A DNA stretch of 64,000 bases from Zerene cesonia (lineage: Eukaryota; Arthropoda; Insecta; Lepidoptera; Pieridae), in the NCBI RefSeq assembly GCF_012273895.1, contig NC_052126.1:4787218-4851217 (forward strand). The letters run 5' to 3'. Below are positions 37,001-47,571 of this stretch, in pieces (position 1 is the stretch's first letter; each line of letters opens with the position of its first letter). The notes under the pieces are model-generated. The model was not told where the DNA came from and did no database searches. It saw only the letters and a list, made by a program, of their open reading frames with translations. A program made the translations under genes and the position numbers.

Positions 37001-38050
37001 ATTGCAACTCTCCATCCCGACAAAATTATTTGCATTTAATTTATTATATACCATACCATATTAAATCAAGATATAAACAATGTTTAAATAAACATACTAA
37101 CAATAACAGTTTCAAACTATTATTTTTTTAAACACACAAATCCTTCATATTCTAATTTGAAAAGCAGATTATTGCTCAACAATAAAATCGTCAAGCACTC
37201 AAAGGCACGGTTTATTTTTAATACACAAGCATGACCTTTTCTGTGGGTGAGTTTTATATGAAGCAAAGAATAAATCTTTTTTTACACCTACTAAGTATAA
37301 AAGAAATGCATGTGTCTTTTACTATCAATTGGTACACAAATAACAATATGATGATGTAATTATTTGTTACTTACAATAATATTGATTAGAGCTCTTATTT
37401 CATCATAGTGCACTGTATCTCATATGACCCATATTATTGTTTTTATCACAGTACACATTAATAGAAGTATTAAACTTAATTGTTATAGATGCAGGCTGTG
37501 ATAAAATATTTCAGCATGTGTTTAATTCAATAGTTCCTCGTATGTATGAAGGACATACAAATGTTTTTTAATCGACAGAGAAAGTAGGAACTGTAGGCGC
37601 AGTTACTGCGTATTAAATATTTCGTTGTATTGAAACAGATCATGATATCTATAAAGTTATTGTTCGTAATTTATGTGAATGCTGACATTAAAGTCACTTG
37701 TTGTTGTGTCCTCTAAAGCACTAACTACATAATTCTAAAAATATTGTGTGCACTATTCATATGTCATCGTTCACCTCGAAAAATTATACGTGGTTGGCGG
37801 AGACCCCGTTATGCGAAGGCGTAAACCAAGTTGCTTTAAATTTAATCTTCATTTTCCACTTTTATACACAGTTTCACTATACACCAAGAGTTTTTCCCGG
37901 ATTTTGGGTCATATTGACAGCTCCAATTGGACATTTACAACACCCATGGGAAAGGCACTTTTCACTAACAAACCAGCAACTTACCTGATCAGCTTCATTT
38001 TCAACGTTTTTAAACGCGTTACTTATGTGGCATAAATCACTGAAGGCCAT
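28031..38050 (-). CDS. MEIOC: MEIOC-family meiosis regulator (coiled-coil domain protein), complete
   Basis: Ten exons: 38050-37985, 35550-35468, 34897-33852, 33538-33433, 32350-32128, 31461-31256, 30893-30781, 30386-30271, 29210-29091 and 28234-28031. All have GT/AG borders, and phases match at every junction, giving 760 aa. MEIOC acts with the RNA helicase YTHDC2 in germ cells to clear mitotic transcripts and hold meiotic prophase; fly Bam/Bgcn is regarded as the related pair. The large exon 3 (residues ~50-399) is Asn/Gln/Phe-rich and disordered-looking. The conserved core is at about 434-653: LDACYEQWKQLERERKRTEA, CPTRVDRLTVDMLREHTK, VLTLMGKMETLR and, at the end, LAAAVKQL...ARCAMWCDLTLTVAL. 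This matches the C-terminal block of vertebrate MEIOC. Beyond it, exons 9-10 add ~107 aa of Asn/Lys/Arg-rich tail, including a seven-Asn run, not part of the vertebrate protein as I know it. Confidence 0.88.
29238..29436 (+). mobile_element. Helitron-like element (family A) in a MEIOC intron
   Basis: Starts A|TCCTACTAATATTATAAATG and ends 'cggggcacagCTAG|T' with a partly mutated hairpin (gcgagggaaatctcg). Both ends are present. Confidence 0.75.
29447..29600 (+). repeat. Helitron-like fragment (family C)
   Basis: It has 'gactgactgacatagtgatttatcaacacacagcccaaaccactgg', related to 40,106-40,280 and to the short piece at 54,054-54,075. The 3' end is not recognisable. Confidence 0.45.
30042..30215 (-). 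mobile_element. Helitron-like element (family B)
   Basis: Plus strand starts CTAGCTTTTGCCCGTGGCTTCGC, the family-B hairpin end. The body matches 53,203-53,407 ('cgaatcactctat'). The far end is blurred by a G-rich stretch. Confidence 0.6.
30467..30753 (-). mobile_element. Helitron-like element (family B) in a MEIOC intron
   Basis: Starts CTAGCTTTCCGCCCGCGGC and ends 'cgcatgtataatattagtagg', with the core 'aaaatcggttcagtgg' and 'ggcgtgaaagcgtaacagac'. It fills almost the whole intron between exons 7 and 8. Confidence 0.75.
31583..31832 (+). repeat. interspersed repeat (family D, 'ggagctggtgggtcgcctgatgg')
   Basis: Contains 'atgtcacagtcggcaatggagctggtgggtcgcctgatggtaagcg', an A/G-rich middle and 'gggcctccggctcccccactc'. 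Related copies, in both orientations, occur at 32,430, 39,703, 40,286, 42,023, 42,258, 43,800 and 59,672. Type unknown; probably a non-LTR retroposon derivative. Confidence 0.65.
32430..32580 (-). repeat. interspersed repeat family D, minus copy
   Basis: 'gagccggaggcttcctcatccttcccagtcc' is the reverse complement of the family-D 3' half; the end 'accacctgctcaattaccc' matches its 5' part. Confidence 0.55.
35122..35322 (-). mobile_element. Helitron-like element (family A) in MEIOC intron 2
   Basis: Starts CTAGCTGCGCCCTCCGGTTTCACCC and ends 'catttataatattaagtagga'. Both ends are identifiable; the hairpin has a mutation (ccgc to ccggt). Confidence 0.75.
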
Positions 38051-39702
38051 TTAAAATTTAAAATTATTTCTTGCCACGGTACATAGGAGCTACGAGTGCT
38101 AAGCCATTTTTTCTCTGACCTATATGTATAAAAAGTCGTGCTATAGCCTATAAACTTGCCATTGGTGTTGCTGTCTTCCATAATATGAGAAATACGTATT
38201 TCAATCGCTTTACAATTATTGAATGTTCATATAATGAGAAACAATAATTTATTAACTTATTACTTACCTTAGAAAATAATAATTATTTTTTGTACAAATT
38301 TCAGAAATGATTCACAATTTCCCGCCCTTTTATTTTTTTTTCTACATCAAAACTTTTTTCAACTTATCTTTTGATAATTGAATAAAAATTTCGACATCAA
38401 TATAAAATGAAAGTCACATTTTATTCTATTTTTCAGATGATTTATATAAAATACGAATTTATGTTAACTAGAAATAATTCCTTCACAAAAATAAAATATA
38501 AATTAAGTATTAATAATAATAATTTCTAAATACACAAAAATGTATTTCAATTTCATTTGAATTTATCTACTAAATTATGATTACTTGAAAAATCTCACTA
38601 ATTCAGCGAGCCACTTGAAAAAAATTGCAATTTTATACAAATTCTAGACAAAAACAACATCTGTTTTTAAAATGGCAATTAAAGAACCATTTTTTTTCTT
38701 TCAGAAACAGGATCAGTCGTCATAGACTATACATTGATATTTTATGCAGATACTTCACGACCAATGTTGTAATGACCATGAGAAATAAGTAACACTGTCT
38801 ACATAATATATTGATATGAACTACTTTCTTGATCATACGGGTGCTTTTTAATCTTTAATATAGTTGTAGATAATTTTACGTTTTCCTAGGTTTAAAAACT
38901 TGACACTGGCAAATAGTTCAGACTAATAGCACAGAATAATAAAGTACAAGTACTTATAGCCTTTAGAAAGAGCTATGACTTATGTCACACAATTAATTTT
39001 ATGACTTGTTATTGTAATAATATCAATTTAATTTATCATTTCATGCAGGCGTTTAATTTAATGAAATATAAACACTGTTACTTAATTTACGTTTAAAAAA
39101 TGTACTTATCTAATATGATTGCATTGAGCGCCATCTGTATATGACGTTTAAAAATAGGTCCGTCTGCTAAAATAATGTGTAGCGTGTGAATACTGGTAGT
39201 ATTCAGTAATCTGTGGCTAAGGTTTGATTTTAACTTGGACTTTTATTTAACGAGATGGCTCTGGTTTCATATTATTTTTTGGCAATGATTATTCACTATG
39301 TTTAAAAAAAAAACAATTTAGTTAATATTGTTCGTTTTTAATTACCTTAAATTGTGTTGTCTGTTTCTTTGTTCTGGCATATTTATATTTGTTTAAGGTT
39401 TGGTATAGATACACTTTGGCGAATTTGCTTTGTACTATGTACTGTTAGTGATAATATAAATACTCGGTATACCTATTTCAACTGACTTAAAAAAAGGAAG
39501 TTCTCATTACGACTGTATTTTTTGTGTTTGTTGCCTCATAATTTTCGACTGAACCGATTTTTAGATCTTAAAAAAATGATGTAGGTAAATGAGACAATAC
39601 TTTTTCTTTTATTCATTAAATAAATCGTTTTCATTCATTAAATTCAAAGTTGCATGGGAATGTATTAAGATTATACCTAAACCTTTTGTGTTATAATTTT
39701 AA

Positions 39703-39960
39703 TTTTTTATGTCATCGTTTGGAATGGAGCTGGTGGGTCACTTGTTGTCAGTGCTATCACAACCCATGAACATTTGCAGAGGTTTGCAAACGACTGTGAA
39801 ATTGGATTGCCGAATTTCAGGGATAAAGAAGTGATCTATGGAAGAAACAAAGGAAAGGACTGGGAAGGATAAGGATACAGGTTTTCGGGCACCCCTACTC
39901 ACCAAACGAAACACCGTGCCATGTTACTGTGCGAGCTGGCCAAATTCGTGCTGAAGGTAT
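39703..39960 (+). repeat. interspersed repeat family D
   Basis: Begins 'ttttttatgtcatcgtttggaatggagctggtgggtcac' and ends near 'accaaacgaaacaccg'. Confidence 0.6.
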
Positions 39961-39975
39961 CATTATGTTAAACTG

Positions 39976-40105
39976 TCTTTTTTTTTTTTTTTTTTTTATC
40001 GCCTTGCAGGCAAACTAGCAGGCGGGTCACCTGATGGAAAGTGACGCCCGCCGCCCATATGCACTTGCGATGTTAGGGGCATCGCGAGTGTGTTGCCGGT
40101 CTGAC
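39976..40105 (+). repeat. T-run plus 'ggcaaactagcaggcgggtcacctgatgg' repeat
   Basis: A 23-nt-scale T run is followed by 'atcgccttgcaggcaaactagc' and 'cgcccgccgcccatatgcac'. It resembles family D in its 'gggtcacctgatgg' piece but differs elsewhere. Confidence 0.5.
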
Positions 40106-40280
40106 TGATCTATCAACGCACAGCTCAAGCTAATAGAGCGATTTGCCTGAAATTTAGCATGTTTTCTGCATGATGTAGGCATCTTAAGGATTTTGATAAA
40201 TTCTCCCCCCAAGGGATAAAATGGGGGATAAGAATTAATACCATATAAGTTTATTGCGACAAGGCGGGCGAATCTTCGGG
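40106..40280 (+). mobile_element. Helitron-like element (family C)
   Basis: 'gactgatctatcaacgcacagctcaag' near the start, 'ccccccaagggataaaatggggg' in the middle, and a hairpin-like 'aggcgggcgaatcttcgggcaaaagc' end. The terminal CTAG|T is not present, so it is 3'-truncated by the neighbouring family-D copy. Confidence 0.5.
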
Positions 40281-40285
40281 CAAAA

Positions 40286-40573
40286 GCTTTTATGTCATAG
40301 CGGGCAACTGAGCTGGTTCGCTTGATGGTAAGCGATGACCACCGTCTATGAACATTCGCACAGGCAGTGCTTCTTTCGGAATAAGGAAAGGATTGATGAG
40401 AGGGAAGAAGGAATGGGCTGGAAATGGTCAGGCAAAGAAAACGGGCCTCCGGCTCCCCCACTCGCCGTACGAAACACTATAGTATGCTATTATTTCACGC
40501 CGTTTTCTGTGGGGGTCTGGTACTTCCCCGGAACGAGCTGGCCTAATACGTGCCGAAGCATGCTCGACTCTCT
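40286..40573 (+). repeat. interspersed repeat family D (long copy)
   Basis: 'gcaactgagctggttcgcttgatggtaagcgatg' at the start and 'gggcctccggctcccccactcgccgtacgaaacac' later. It extends further 3' than other copies ('gaacgagctggcctaatacgtgccgaagc'). Confidence 0.55.
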
Positions 40574-40916
40574 CATAAAGACACATAAAAAGCTAATTGT
40601 TTGATTATAGAAAGTAAAACCAATGATGAAAAAAATGTTAGTTAACTTATTCTTCTAGTAAACATAGATAATAAATTCCCGCCATAATTATTAACTGTCA
40701 AAACAATCATCGAATAATACAGTGCATGAATGCTTTAATTACAAACCGTGAGGCATGAAACCCTTCTCTTTGAGAACTGTTTGAGCAATGCAATTGTATT
40801 AGTGCACGCTTGTGTGTATTGTAAACGAATTAAGCTACCTCTATGCATTTAGTACGATATAACTGCATTCATTTGATATATTTTATACTTAATCTATAGC
40901 ACAGATAACATAATGT

Positions 40917-41210
40917 TATCATCATCACTGCTGGGACACAGGCCTCCTATGAGGGTTCAGGCCATAATCCACCACGCTGGCCAAGTGCGGGTTGGCAGAT
41001 ATCACATGTCGTCGAACTTTTGATTCTTGGACATGCCGGTTTCCTCACGATGTTTTCCTTCACCGTTTTAAGCAGTGGTGATGTTATCCACACGTGCAGA
41101 TAAATTGAAAAATCAATTTATTTCCTGCACGCTCGCTCGGTCTCGAACCCTGACTTATCGATTTTTGTAGTCCGAGGTTCTCACCACTGAGCCACAACTG
41201 CTTTTAGCCA
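40917..41210 (-). mobile_element. tRNA-derived SINE with RTE-like tail
   Basis: On the minus strand it starts with tRNA-like 'gtggctcagtggtgagaacc' (A box) and 'agggttcgagaccgag' (B box) and ends in 'gtcccagcagtgatgatgat'. The same structure recurs at 49,465. The 'cacgctggccaagtgcgggttggcagat' body is a widespread lepidopteran RTE-like 3' sequence (from memory). Confidence 0.75.
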
Positions 41211-41298
41211 CCACTGCTTTTGCATATATTTTACATAATGTTATACTTTATACTAATTTGACGTTTATATAGCACGGTGTTATAGTTGTTCTATTTGA

Positions 41299-41495
41299 CT
41301 GCCTCCTTAGTACAGTGGTTTACGCGTGAGTGAGGGGTCCTGCGTTCGATATCCGATGGGGATTCATAAATAAATGTCTCGATCTGATAGAATACAGAAG
41401 GCTGATCTACTTGTCCATAAATAAAATCGATCAGTGAAACAGTATATATATTACATGCCCCAGACCCCAATGCGGGACACGAGACTTCACTGTTA
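41299..41495 (+). mobile_element. tRNA-derived SINE (family of 8,693), decayed
   Basis: 'actgcctccttagtacagtggtttacgcgtgag' head, a mutated B box ('gcgttcgatatcc'), 'gatcagtgaaacag' and 'ccccaatgcgggacacgagacttcac'. More diverged than the copies at 8,693 and 17,035. Confidence 0.7.
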
Positions 41496-41531
41496 TACCA
41501 TAGTTACTGTGATAACACATTTATTAAAAAC

Positions 41532-41735
41532 TAGACGCTCGTCCCGGCTCCGCTCGGATATCAAGATTCCTGTTTAATCCAAAGGGAGCATTTAATCGAG
41601 ATAAAAATGATCCTATCACCCAATTCAGCTCATACCCTGTCTGTATACCAAATTTCATCAAGATCCGTGCAATAGTTTCAGCGTGACGGACAAACATCAA
41701 AACAAACAAACTTTTAGATTTACAATATTCATGTG
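41532..41735 (-). mobile_element. Helitron-like element (family B relative)
   Basis: Starts CTAGACGCTCGTCCCGGCTCCGCTCG (the hairpin end on the minus strand) and contains 'accaaatttcatcaagatccg' and 'cgtgacggacaaaca'. Confidence 0.6.
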
Positions 41736-42022
41736 ATAGTGTGATAAATAAGAAGAAGGTTTTACATTCGCTCTAGTACAGATAATATATAGATATTACT
41801 TACGCTATCTGCGATTTGTTATACCACAGATAATATAATACTATACTATTAGTTATACTGATCTATTTCTCTTTTTTTCTGACCCTACCTGCATTATTAT
41901 GTTTTCTGATATCTATGTACATAATAGGCATCACTTCGCACTGTTTTGAGTGTGAGAGTCGAGCACGCTTCGGCACTAGGGAGTCGTACACATTATACTG
42001 CCAATGTGAAATATTAGCATTT

Positions 42023-42438
42023 TTTTAATTTTTTTATGTCACAGTCGGTAATGGAGCTGGTGGGTCGCCTGATGATAAGCGCTACCGCCGCCCATGAACA
42101 TTTGTAAAGGCATAAGGTCCATTGCAGACCTTACGACTCTACAATAGGATTGCCGACTTTATTGTAAGGGATTAAGAAAGGATTGGCGAGAGGAATAAAG
42201 GAAAGGACTGGGAAGGGAAGCTAAAAGATATGGGCCTCTATATTAGCATGCTACTGTTATTCGTTTGGTGATTGGTGGAGCCGGAGGTCCGTATTATCCT
42301 TCTTTGTCACACTTCACAGTCTTGTAGTCCCGTCGTTAACCCGTTCCTTATCCTTTCCCCCTAACAGTGAGCAGCACATTTGCAGCGGCTGTACATTACG
42401 CAAACCACTAGCTCAGTTGTCCGGTATAACATAAAAAA
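42023..42438. repeat. head-to-head pair of family-D repeats
   Basis: A plus-orientation copy (42,023-42,238) and a minus-orientation copy (42,258-42,438, 'gtggagccggaggtccgtattatcc') are separated by only ~20 bp, forming a long imperfect inverted repeat. Confidence 0.6.
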
Positions 42439-42818
42439 ATAGTCATGAAGCTATTGTGGTTGATCTAATTGCACCGAGGTAGATTAAATCTATATATTGA
42501 AAAAGATAGTAAATATTCATATTTTAATTTTTATTCTTTAATCTTTATAAGCGCATAGATTCAAGCTTTTTGAATTTATGAAAGAACGGTGACAATACAA
42601 TAATTATTACATGAGTTCGTATTATCCTTATTAGGATCGCGATATAAGATTTACCCTACTTTCGGCAGCTATTTCTCATCAAACGATTTACGTTTTAAAT
42701 GTTTTGTTATCTATTTACAAGTCTCATTTGGTTATTTTTTGAATTCTTTACGTAAAATAAGTTTGATATAAGATGGTGTTTCGTTCGTCCGTTAGAGCTT
42801 ATATCTCAGAAACTACTG

Positions 42819-42986
42819 ATGTGTGTGTGTGTTTGTTGCTCTTTCACGCAAAGACTGCTAAGCCGATTGCAATGAAATTTGGTGCGTAGATAGCTGGACT
42901 ACTGGAATAACATATAGGCAGCTTTTTATCTCGATATTCCTACGGGATACGGACTTACGCGGGTGAAACCGCGAGGCGCAGCTAGT
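42819..42986 (+). mobile_element. Helitron-like element (family A), 5' truncated
   Basis: Begins within 'gatgtgtgtgtgtgtttgttgctctttcacgc' and ends GCGGGTGAAACCGC GAGGCGCAG CTAG|T. The first ~30 bp of the family are replaced by 'cagaaactactgat' from another element. Confidence 0.7.
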
Positions 42987-43464
42987 AATTCATAAAGTGG
43001 AGTCAAAAGAAAAAAAATCATAACATCTATATAAGTATTTATAAAATATGTTTCTTTTGGGAGCAAAGGAAGTTTTATATATAAACTCGTGTGATACTCA
43101 GACTTGGCCTTGGAGGGCTATAGAAATAAAAAATGCCTCGAAAACCGGCTGATTCTATTTATTTATAAAAAAAGTAACTTCGACCACAGACAAAACAAAC
43201 CAGAGTAAATTTCCGTTCCCGCCATTTTGGTAATACAAATGTCAACAGCGCAACACCGTCACCTGGTCTCGACATCTCGGCGGGGAGTCTTTACTGCTAT
43301 TATTCAATTTATCTGCAAACATTCAACGTTAATAATTGCCAATTACATTTGCTTATGATTGCAGTCTTTTCCATCGTTCCACGCTTGTTTTAACGCGTTT
43401 GACAGATATATTGGCGGGAATTGTTTATTTTTCTACCTATTTATTTTTTTTTTTCCGGCCTAGT

Positions 43465-43625
43465 TATGTATTATATTATTTATTTATTTATTTATTCTTT
43501 ATTGCACACTTACAAAATATAAAACATAGCAAAACTTAACAAAAGCAACTTGAAACTAGTGTGCAAATGGCGGCCTTATGGCTAAAAGCCATCTCTACCA
43601 GGCAACCGTTGGGTAAAGGACAAAA
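43465..43625 (-). repeat. non-LTR retroposon 3' end fragment
   Basis: (attt)n followed by 'cttattgcacac'-type sequence and 'aaatggcggccttatggctaaaagccatctctaccaggcaacc', a block I associate with lepidopteran LINE 3' ends, on the minus strand. No coding part remains. Confidence 0.5.
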
Positions 43626-43799
43626 TATTTATTTTCTATACTTTAGGCCAAGAACATATATTTCATTCAGTTATGTTACCAGTTCTCTGCACCTATACAC
43701 AGTAGATAAATGAAAGCATTCAAGTTTTACTTCCTACTGCAACTTTAGTTGACGATAAGGATTGTCGTGTCGCATAGTAGTTTAAAGAAGCATGCATAA

Positions 43800-43965
43800 T
43801 ATGCATATCCTTTTCCTCACCCTTCCTCGTTCATTCCTGTTGTTCCTCTCGACACGTACGGCCTTCCTTAAACCTCTCCAAAAATGTATATGGCGGAGGT
43901 GGTCGTTTTACCATCAGGCAACCCATCAGCTGCGGTTACCCATTTTGATATAAAAAAAAATTGGA
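43800..43965 (-). repeat. interspersed repeat family D, minus copy (decayed)
   Basis: 'ccttttcctcacccttcctcgttc' and 'ttaccatcaggcaacccatcagctgcgg' match the reverse complement of family D with many differences. Confidence 0.45.
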
Positions 43966-44999
43966 AAATAAATAAATAATAGGAAAAGGTATTCATTTAC
44001 AATACATCAAATTATACAACATCGCTTTTAACTAGAGTAGGTACGTAATAAATAGGAATTGTGAAGGTGATGCATGTTTTTTTTTAATTTAATAGTCAAT
44101 ATGAAACTTAAAAAAAATTAAAATATTCGTTTCGTAATTTACTTGATAGCGTAATGATTCATAGAGTGGTTTTAAATGACTTGTCTTCTAATGGTTCATT
44201 TGATTTTTGATTTCATCACCATTCATTTTAATTGTGTTTAAATGGTTTTAGTTATTCAATAGCAATTGGTTTTTAATCTTATAATAAATATAATATTATT
44301 TATTAATCTTAATATTTTTAATATGTTTATTTATTACTATTAACAAAAATTGTACAAATAAGGAAACTTAAAAATAACATGATAAAAAAAGAATAAGAGT
44401 ACAATTATACTAGCTGAAGCACGCAGCTTAGCCTGTTCCCAAATCTATTTTCATAATTTTATCATTGCTCAGTTTTTATTGGTCCTAGCGACATATTTTA
44501 TAGCCTATATATACCACTCCGCGATAACATATCTCAGAAACTTAGAAAATAACATACCTACATCATCATCAGACATAAATATTTTGTTCTAACTACAACA
44601 AATTACCTACCTTGAAATAAAAAAAATGAACCGAATGATATGTATGTGTTTGTTATAAAAACTAATTTCATTCTGAATATGCCGATTTTGTTAATGTCTA
44701 TTTCCCTATTAACAGGTTTAACAAATCATAACAATATATAATAATTATGATAGAGTTTATCTATTAACATTCTCTACAATATCATTAATCATACAGAAGT
44801 TCGTAAGACGTTAGCTTTTACGAAAGAAAAAAAAAGAGAATACAAAAACGATTTAATCAAAAGAAGCTTTAAGCGCATAATAAATTTCAGAACGAAACTA
44901 ATACCGCCGCCAATAAATGAAATCCGCACCGAAATTCAAAACAAAGAATTCAAATAAAGAAATCAATCGCGTTCGAGTCAAGAATTCGTGAACCGTAAG

Positions 45000-46420
45000 T
45001 GGGAGCGGGATGGTGTGATGCAAAATCTAGTACGTTCAAACGAGACAAGTATAGCGTTAATCCTATTGGCTTATACTAGCCGATGTTTGCCGCGATTGGT
45101 CGCCATGCCTTATTGAACTGTCACTGAAGACCGCGGTTTAGGGGTGAGCGGTAATTCGGGGGTAAATAGGGGGGAAAGGTCGTAGGGGTGTAGGGAGGCT
45201 TCACCTAGCGGAGTTTGGTGATTGACTTGTGGGTAGTTTTGGGGATCCTTTGACTATTTCAAATGGATTTTGTGTGGAATTAGATTTCACTTTGAGAGAT
45301 ATTGAATGGTACTGTATTTGGAATTTATTGTGACATTTTTGTCTTCTTTCAAAACATTTTTCCTCGGTACGATAATTGTAGTTTTCAAAAAAATGATCAC
45401 AAATGCTACATGCGTATCACGTGTACATAAAGCACAATTTTATAGATTTTATAACTATAGGTTACATGAATTTAATAGATAAATATTAAATAGTTTTTAA
45501 TTATTTCTCCAAAAATATCTATACCTCAACTCCTTGGAGTATTATTTTTAACCTACATTAGAATATGAATATCCAATTAATAGTTAGGTATAAACCACAC
45601 TAGGTTGTAAGAATTCGAAATATGAACTTCAAAACATTCAAGCATTACATACTTAGTAGGCATTAAATCCCGTCAATCTCATTGGCTATGAAAACGCGGG
45701 AAATCGTTGATTTTTCCTCTCTGATGTCATTTTTCGCGGGAACGCCACGCCCTTGCCAAATATTCTATTCCCATTGGATTACAGACGTTAAATGTCAAAT
45801 GTAACGGCTAACATGAAGGTATATTTGTATACCTACGTCATACGTGGGTAAGGAAAATAGAGTACCAAATACGCTACATTGTACAGTGAAGATATACAAA
45901 GTCATTGTCTTGCCAATGATTATAACAATTAAATAATGGATGACATTTTGTATATTGATTTGACATTGGACGATTATTGTTTATAAATTATTTAAATTAA
46001 TGACAAAACAAAATAAAAAATACAGAACAGCCTGAAAAAGAACAACGATACAGCCATCCATTTAAACTTTACAATTATCAGAATCAATTAAACACAACCT
46101 AATTAAATAACGGGACGCAATCGGAAAACCATTCCAGTAAAATCGACGTCATTATTCTAAATGGCGGGACGCAACAGCGTAATGCCACAAATTAAAGCTT
46201 AAAACGGGCGTTTAACAGCTGACCCATACCCCCCTCCCCCCAATCAGAAAAGCAACGGGGCGGGGCAGCCACGCCTCAGCCGAGTACAGTGCTGTACGTC
46301 AAAAGTGTGACGGCAGCCGCGGCGTGCGCGCGAAACGCTGTCACGCCGAACGTCAAAAGTAACCGCGTAATTCGAAAAAAGAATTTGTCTGTGGTATTTG
46401 TTTTTTTTTTCGTATTTCAA
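45000..46420. promoter_or_regulatory. GC/CpG-rich block with promoter-like motifs
   Basis: The block is GC-richer than its surroundings. It holds 'cgcgattggtcgccatgcc' (inverted CCAAT, about 45,090), two E2F-like motifs ('aacgcgggaaat' about 45,693-45,703 and 'ttttcgcgggaa' 45,731-45,742), more CCAAT-type boxes ('attggct' about 45,681, 'ccattgga' about 45,771), a GC box 'ggggcgggg' at about 46,257, and a duplicated 'cgtcaaaagt' (about 46,297 and 46,350). It could drive a 5' exon near 46.6 kb, perhaps of the downstream Hr51 gene; this is inference. Confidence 0.4.
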
Positions 46421-46609
46421 ATTGTAATGCGCTCGTTGATTTGTAGTCACACGGCGAACTAACTGTTTTATTATTGTAATTAAAGTTAATACTTAATTCT
46501 TTTATATATTAACATATTTCAATTACAGAGATTGTGATGTGTAATAAATAAACTGAATAAACAATTAACAAATAAACTTTTAAGTGGTTATTGTGATTAA
46601 ATATTAAAA

Positions 46610-46674
46610 TGGAAGTCGCTCAAACACCATTACAATTAACTCAGGAACATCAGGATGGGAGGATTACAAGTTGG
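46610..46674 (+). CDS. candidate 5' coding exon (uncertain)
   Basis: An ATG in good context (aaaATGG) follows the CpG-rich block and opens MEVAQTPLQLTQEHQDGRIT before a possible weak donor (GTACAT at 46,675). Codon composition is less AT-biased than the flanks. It does not join in frame to either Hr51 exon seen downstream: joined to 55,495 or 59,184 it soon stops. If real it must pair with an exon not recognised here, perhaps in the 1000-N gap, or act as an upstream ORF. Confidence 0.2.
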
Positions 46675-47363
46675 TACATTTATAATTTCTTTGAAATAGT
46701 TATAGAGAGCTATACAAGTTAAATACTAAATTTAATACTACAAGAAAATATTTGATGATTTTTGATTAGTCTCTCACCTCTAATAGTAATAATAAATCCT
46801 TAAACATACTCCGTCACCTAATGTAACCATATTGAATCTAAGCTGCGGATTAATCTGTTATTTTATAAATATATAAATCAACCTATTTATATTAAAAAGC
46901 ATGGATCTATAAGCTAATGATCAAGCAAAAATAAGACTACAAAGCGTTGTGGTCACAGTAAAATGCCAGAGAAATTTGTGTTATGGCTGCATGCATATGC
47001 TATTCGAACTCGACCTGTGTGGCAAATGGTAACGAAGAATAGCCATGAAGCGTTCTGAACATAAATTGATTAATTTACTACAGATCACGGACAGACTTTT
47101 CTGCTTAATACAATTTTAAATGAACAAAATACAATCAGAGCATATTAAAAGCTTCAGGCAAAGTAACAAACGATTCTGGTGCTCGCCGATGGCTGCCGGG
47201 ATATCCCCGCTTATATTGCACGGTTTCCGCGGTGGTTCACAGGCAACCTAACACGTTCAGCACTTTGTCCCTCACCTCACATTTTTATACAAGAACTGTA
47301 TAGGTACTGAATGGTTTTGCTTGATCTTTTTCTCCCACTTTTAACGTACAAGGCCGATTCCTA

Positions 47364-47571
47364 TCCTACTAATATTATAAATGCGAAAGTTTGTAAGGAT
47401 GTGTGTGTATTTGTTGCTCTTTCAAGCGATAACTATTGAACCGATTGCAATAAAATTTGGTATGTAGACAACGGAACTGCTGACCAACTGGAATAACATA
47501 TAGGCAACTTTTTATCCCGATATTCCCACGGGATCCGGACTAACGCGGGTGAAATCGCGGGGCGCAGCTAG
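47364..47571 (+). mobile_element. Helitron-like element (family A), full length
   Basis: A|TCCTACTAATATTATAAATG ... GCGGGTGAAATCGC GGGGCGCAG CTAG|T, with a short internal insertion ('acggaactgctg'). Both termini intact. Confidence 0.8.

Larger units (their letters stand above)
38051..45000. other. repeat-rich intergenic region between MEIOC and the Hr51 upstream block
   Basis: The MEIOC 5' UTR and promoter must lie at the left edge (around 38,050-38,350), but no TATA or clear initiator is seen. The rest is mostly repeats (listed separately) and AT-rich filler; no exon could be recognised. A small GC-richer patch at 43,190-43,290 ('cccgccattttgg') looks promoter-like but has no gene attached. 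Confidence 0.5.

Noticed and set aside
40027..40604. Open frames of 89-144 aa on both strands
   Set aside because: They lie wholly in repeat families C and D and show no protein domain.
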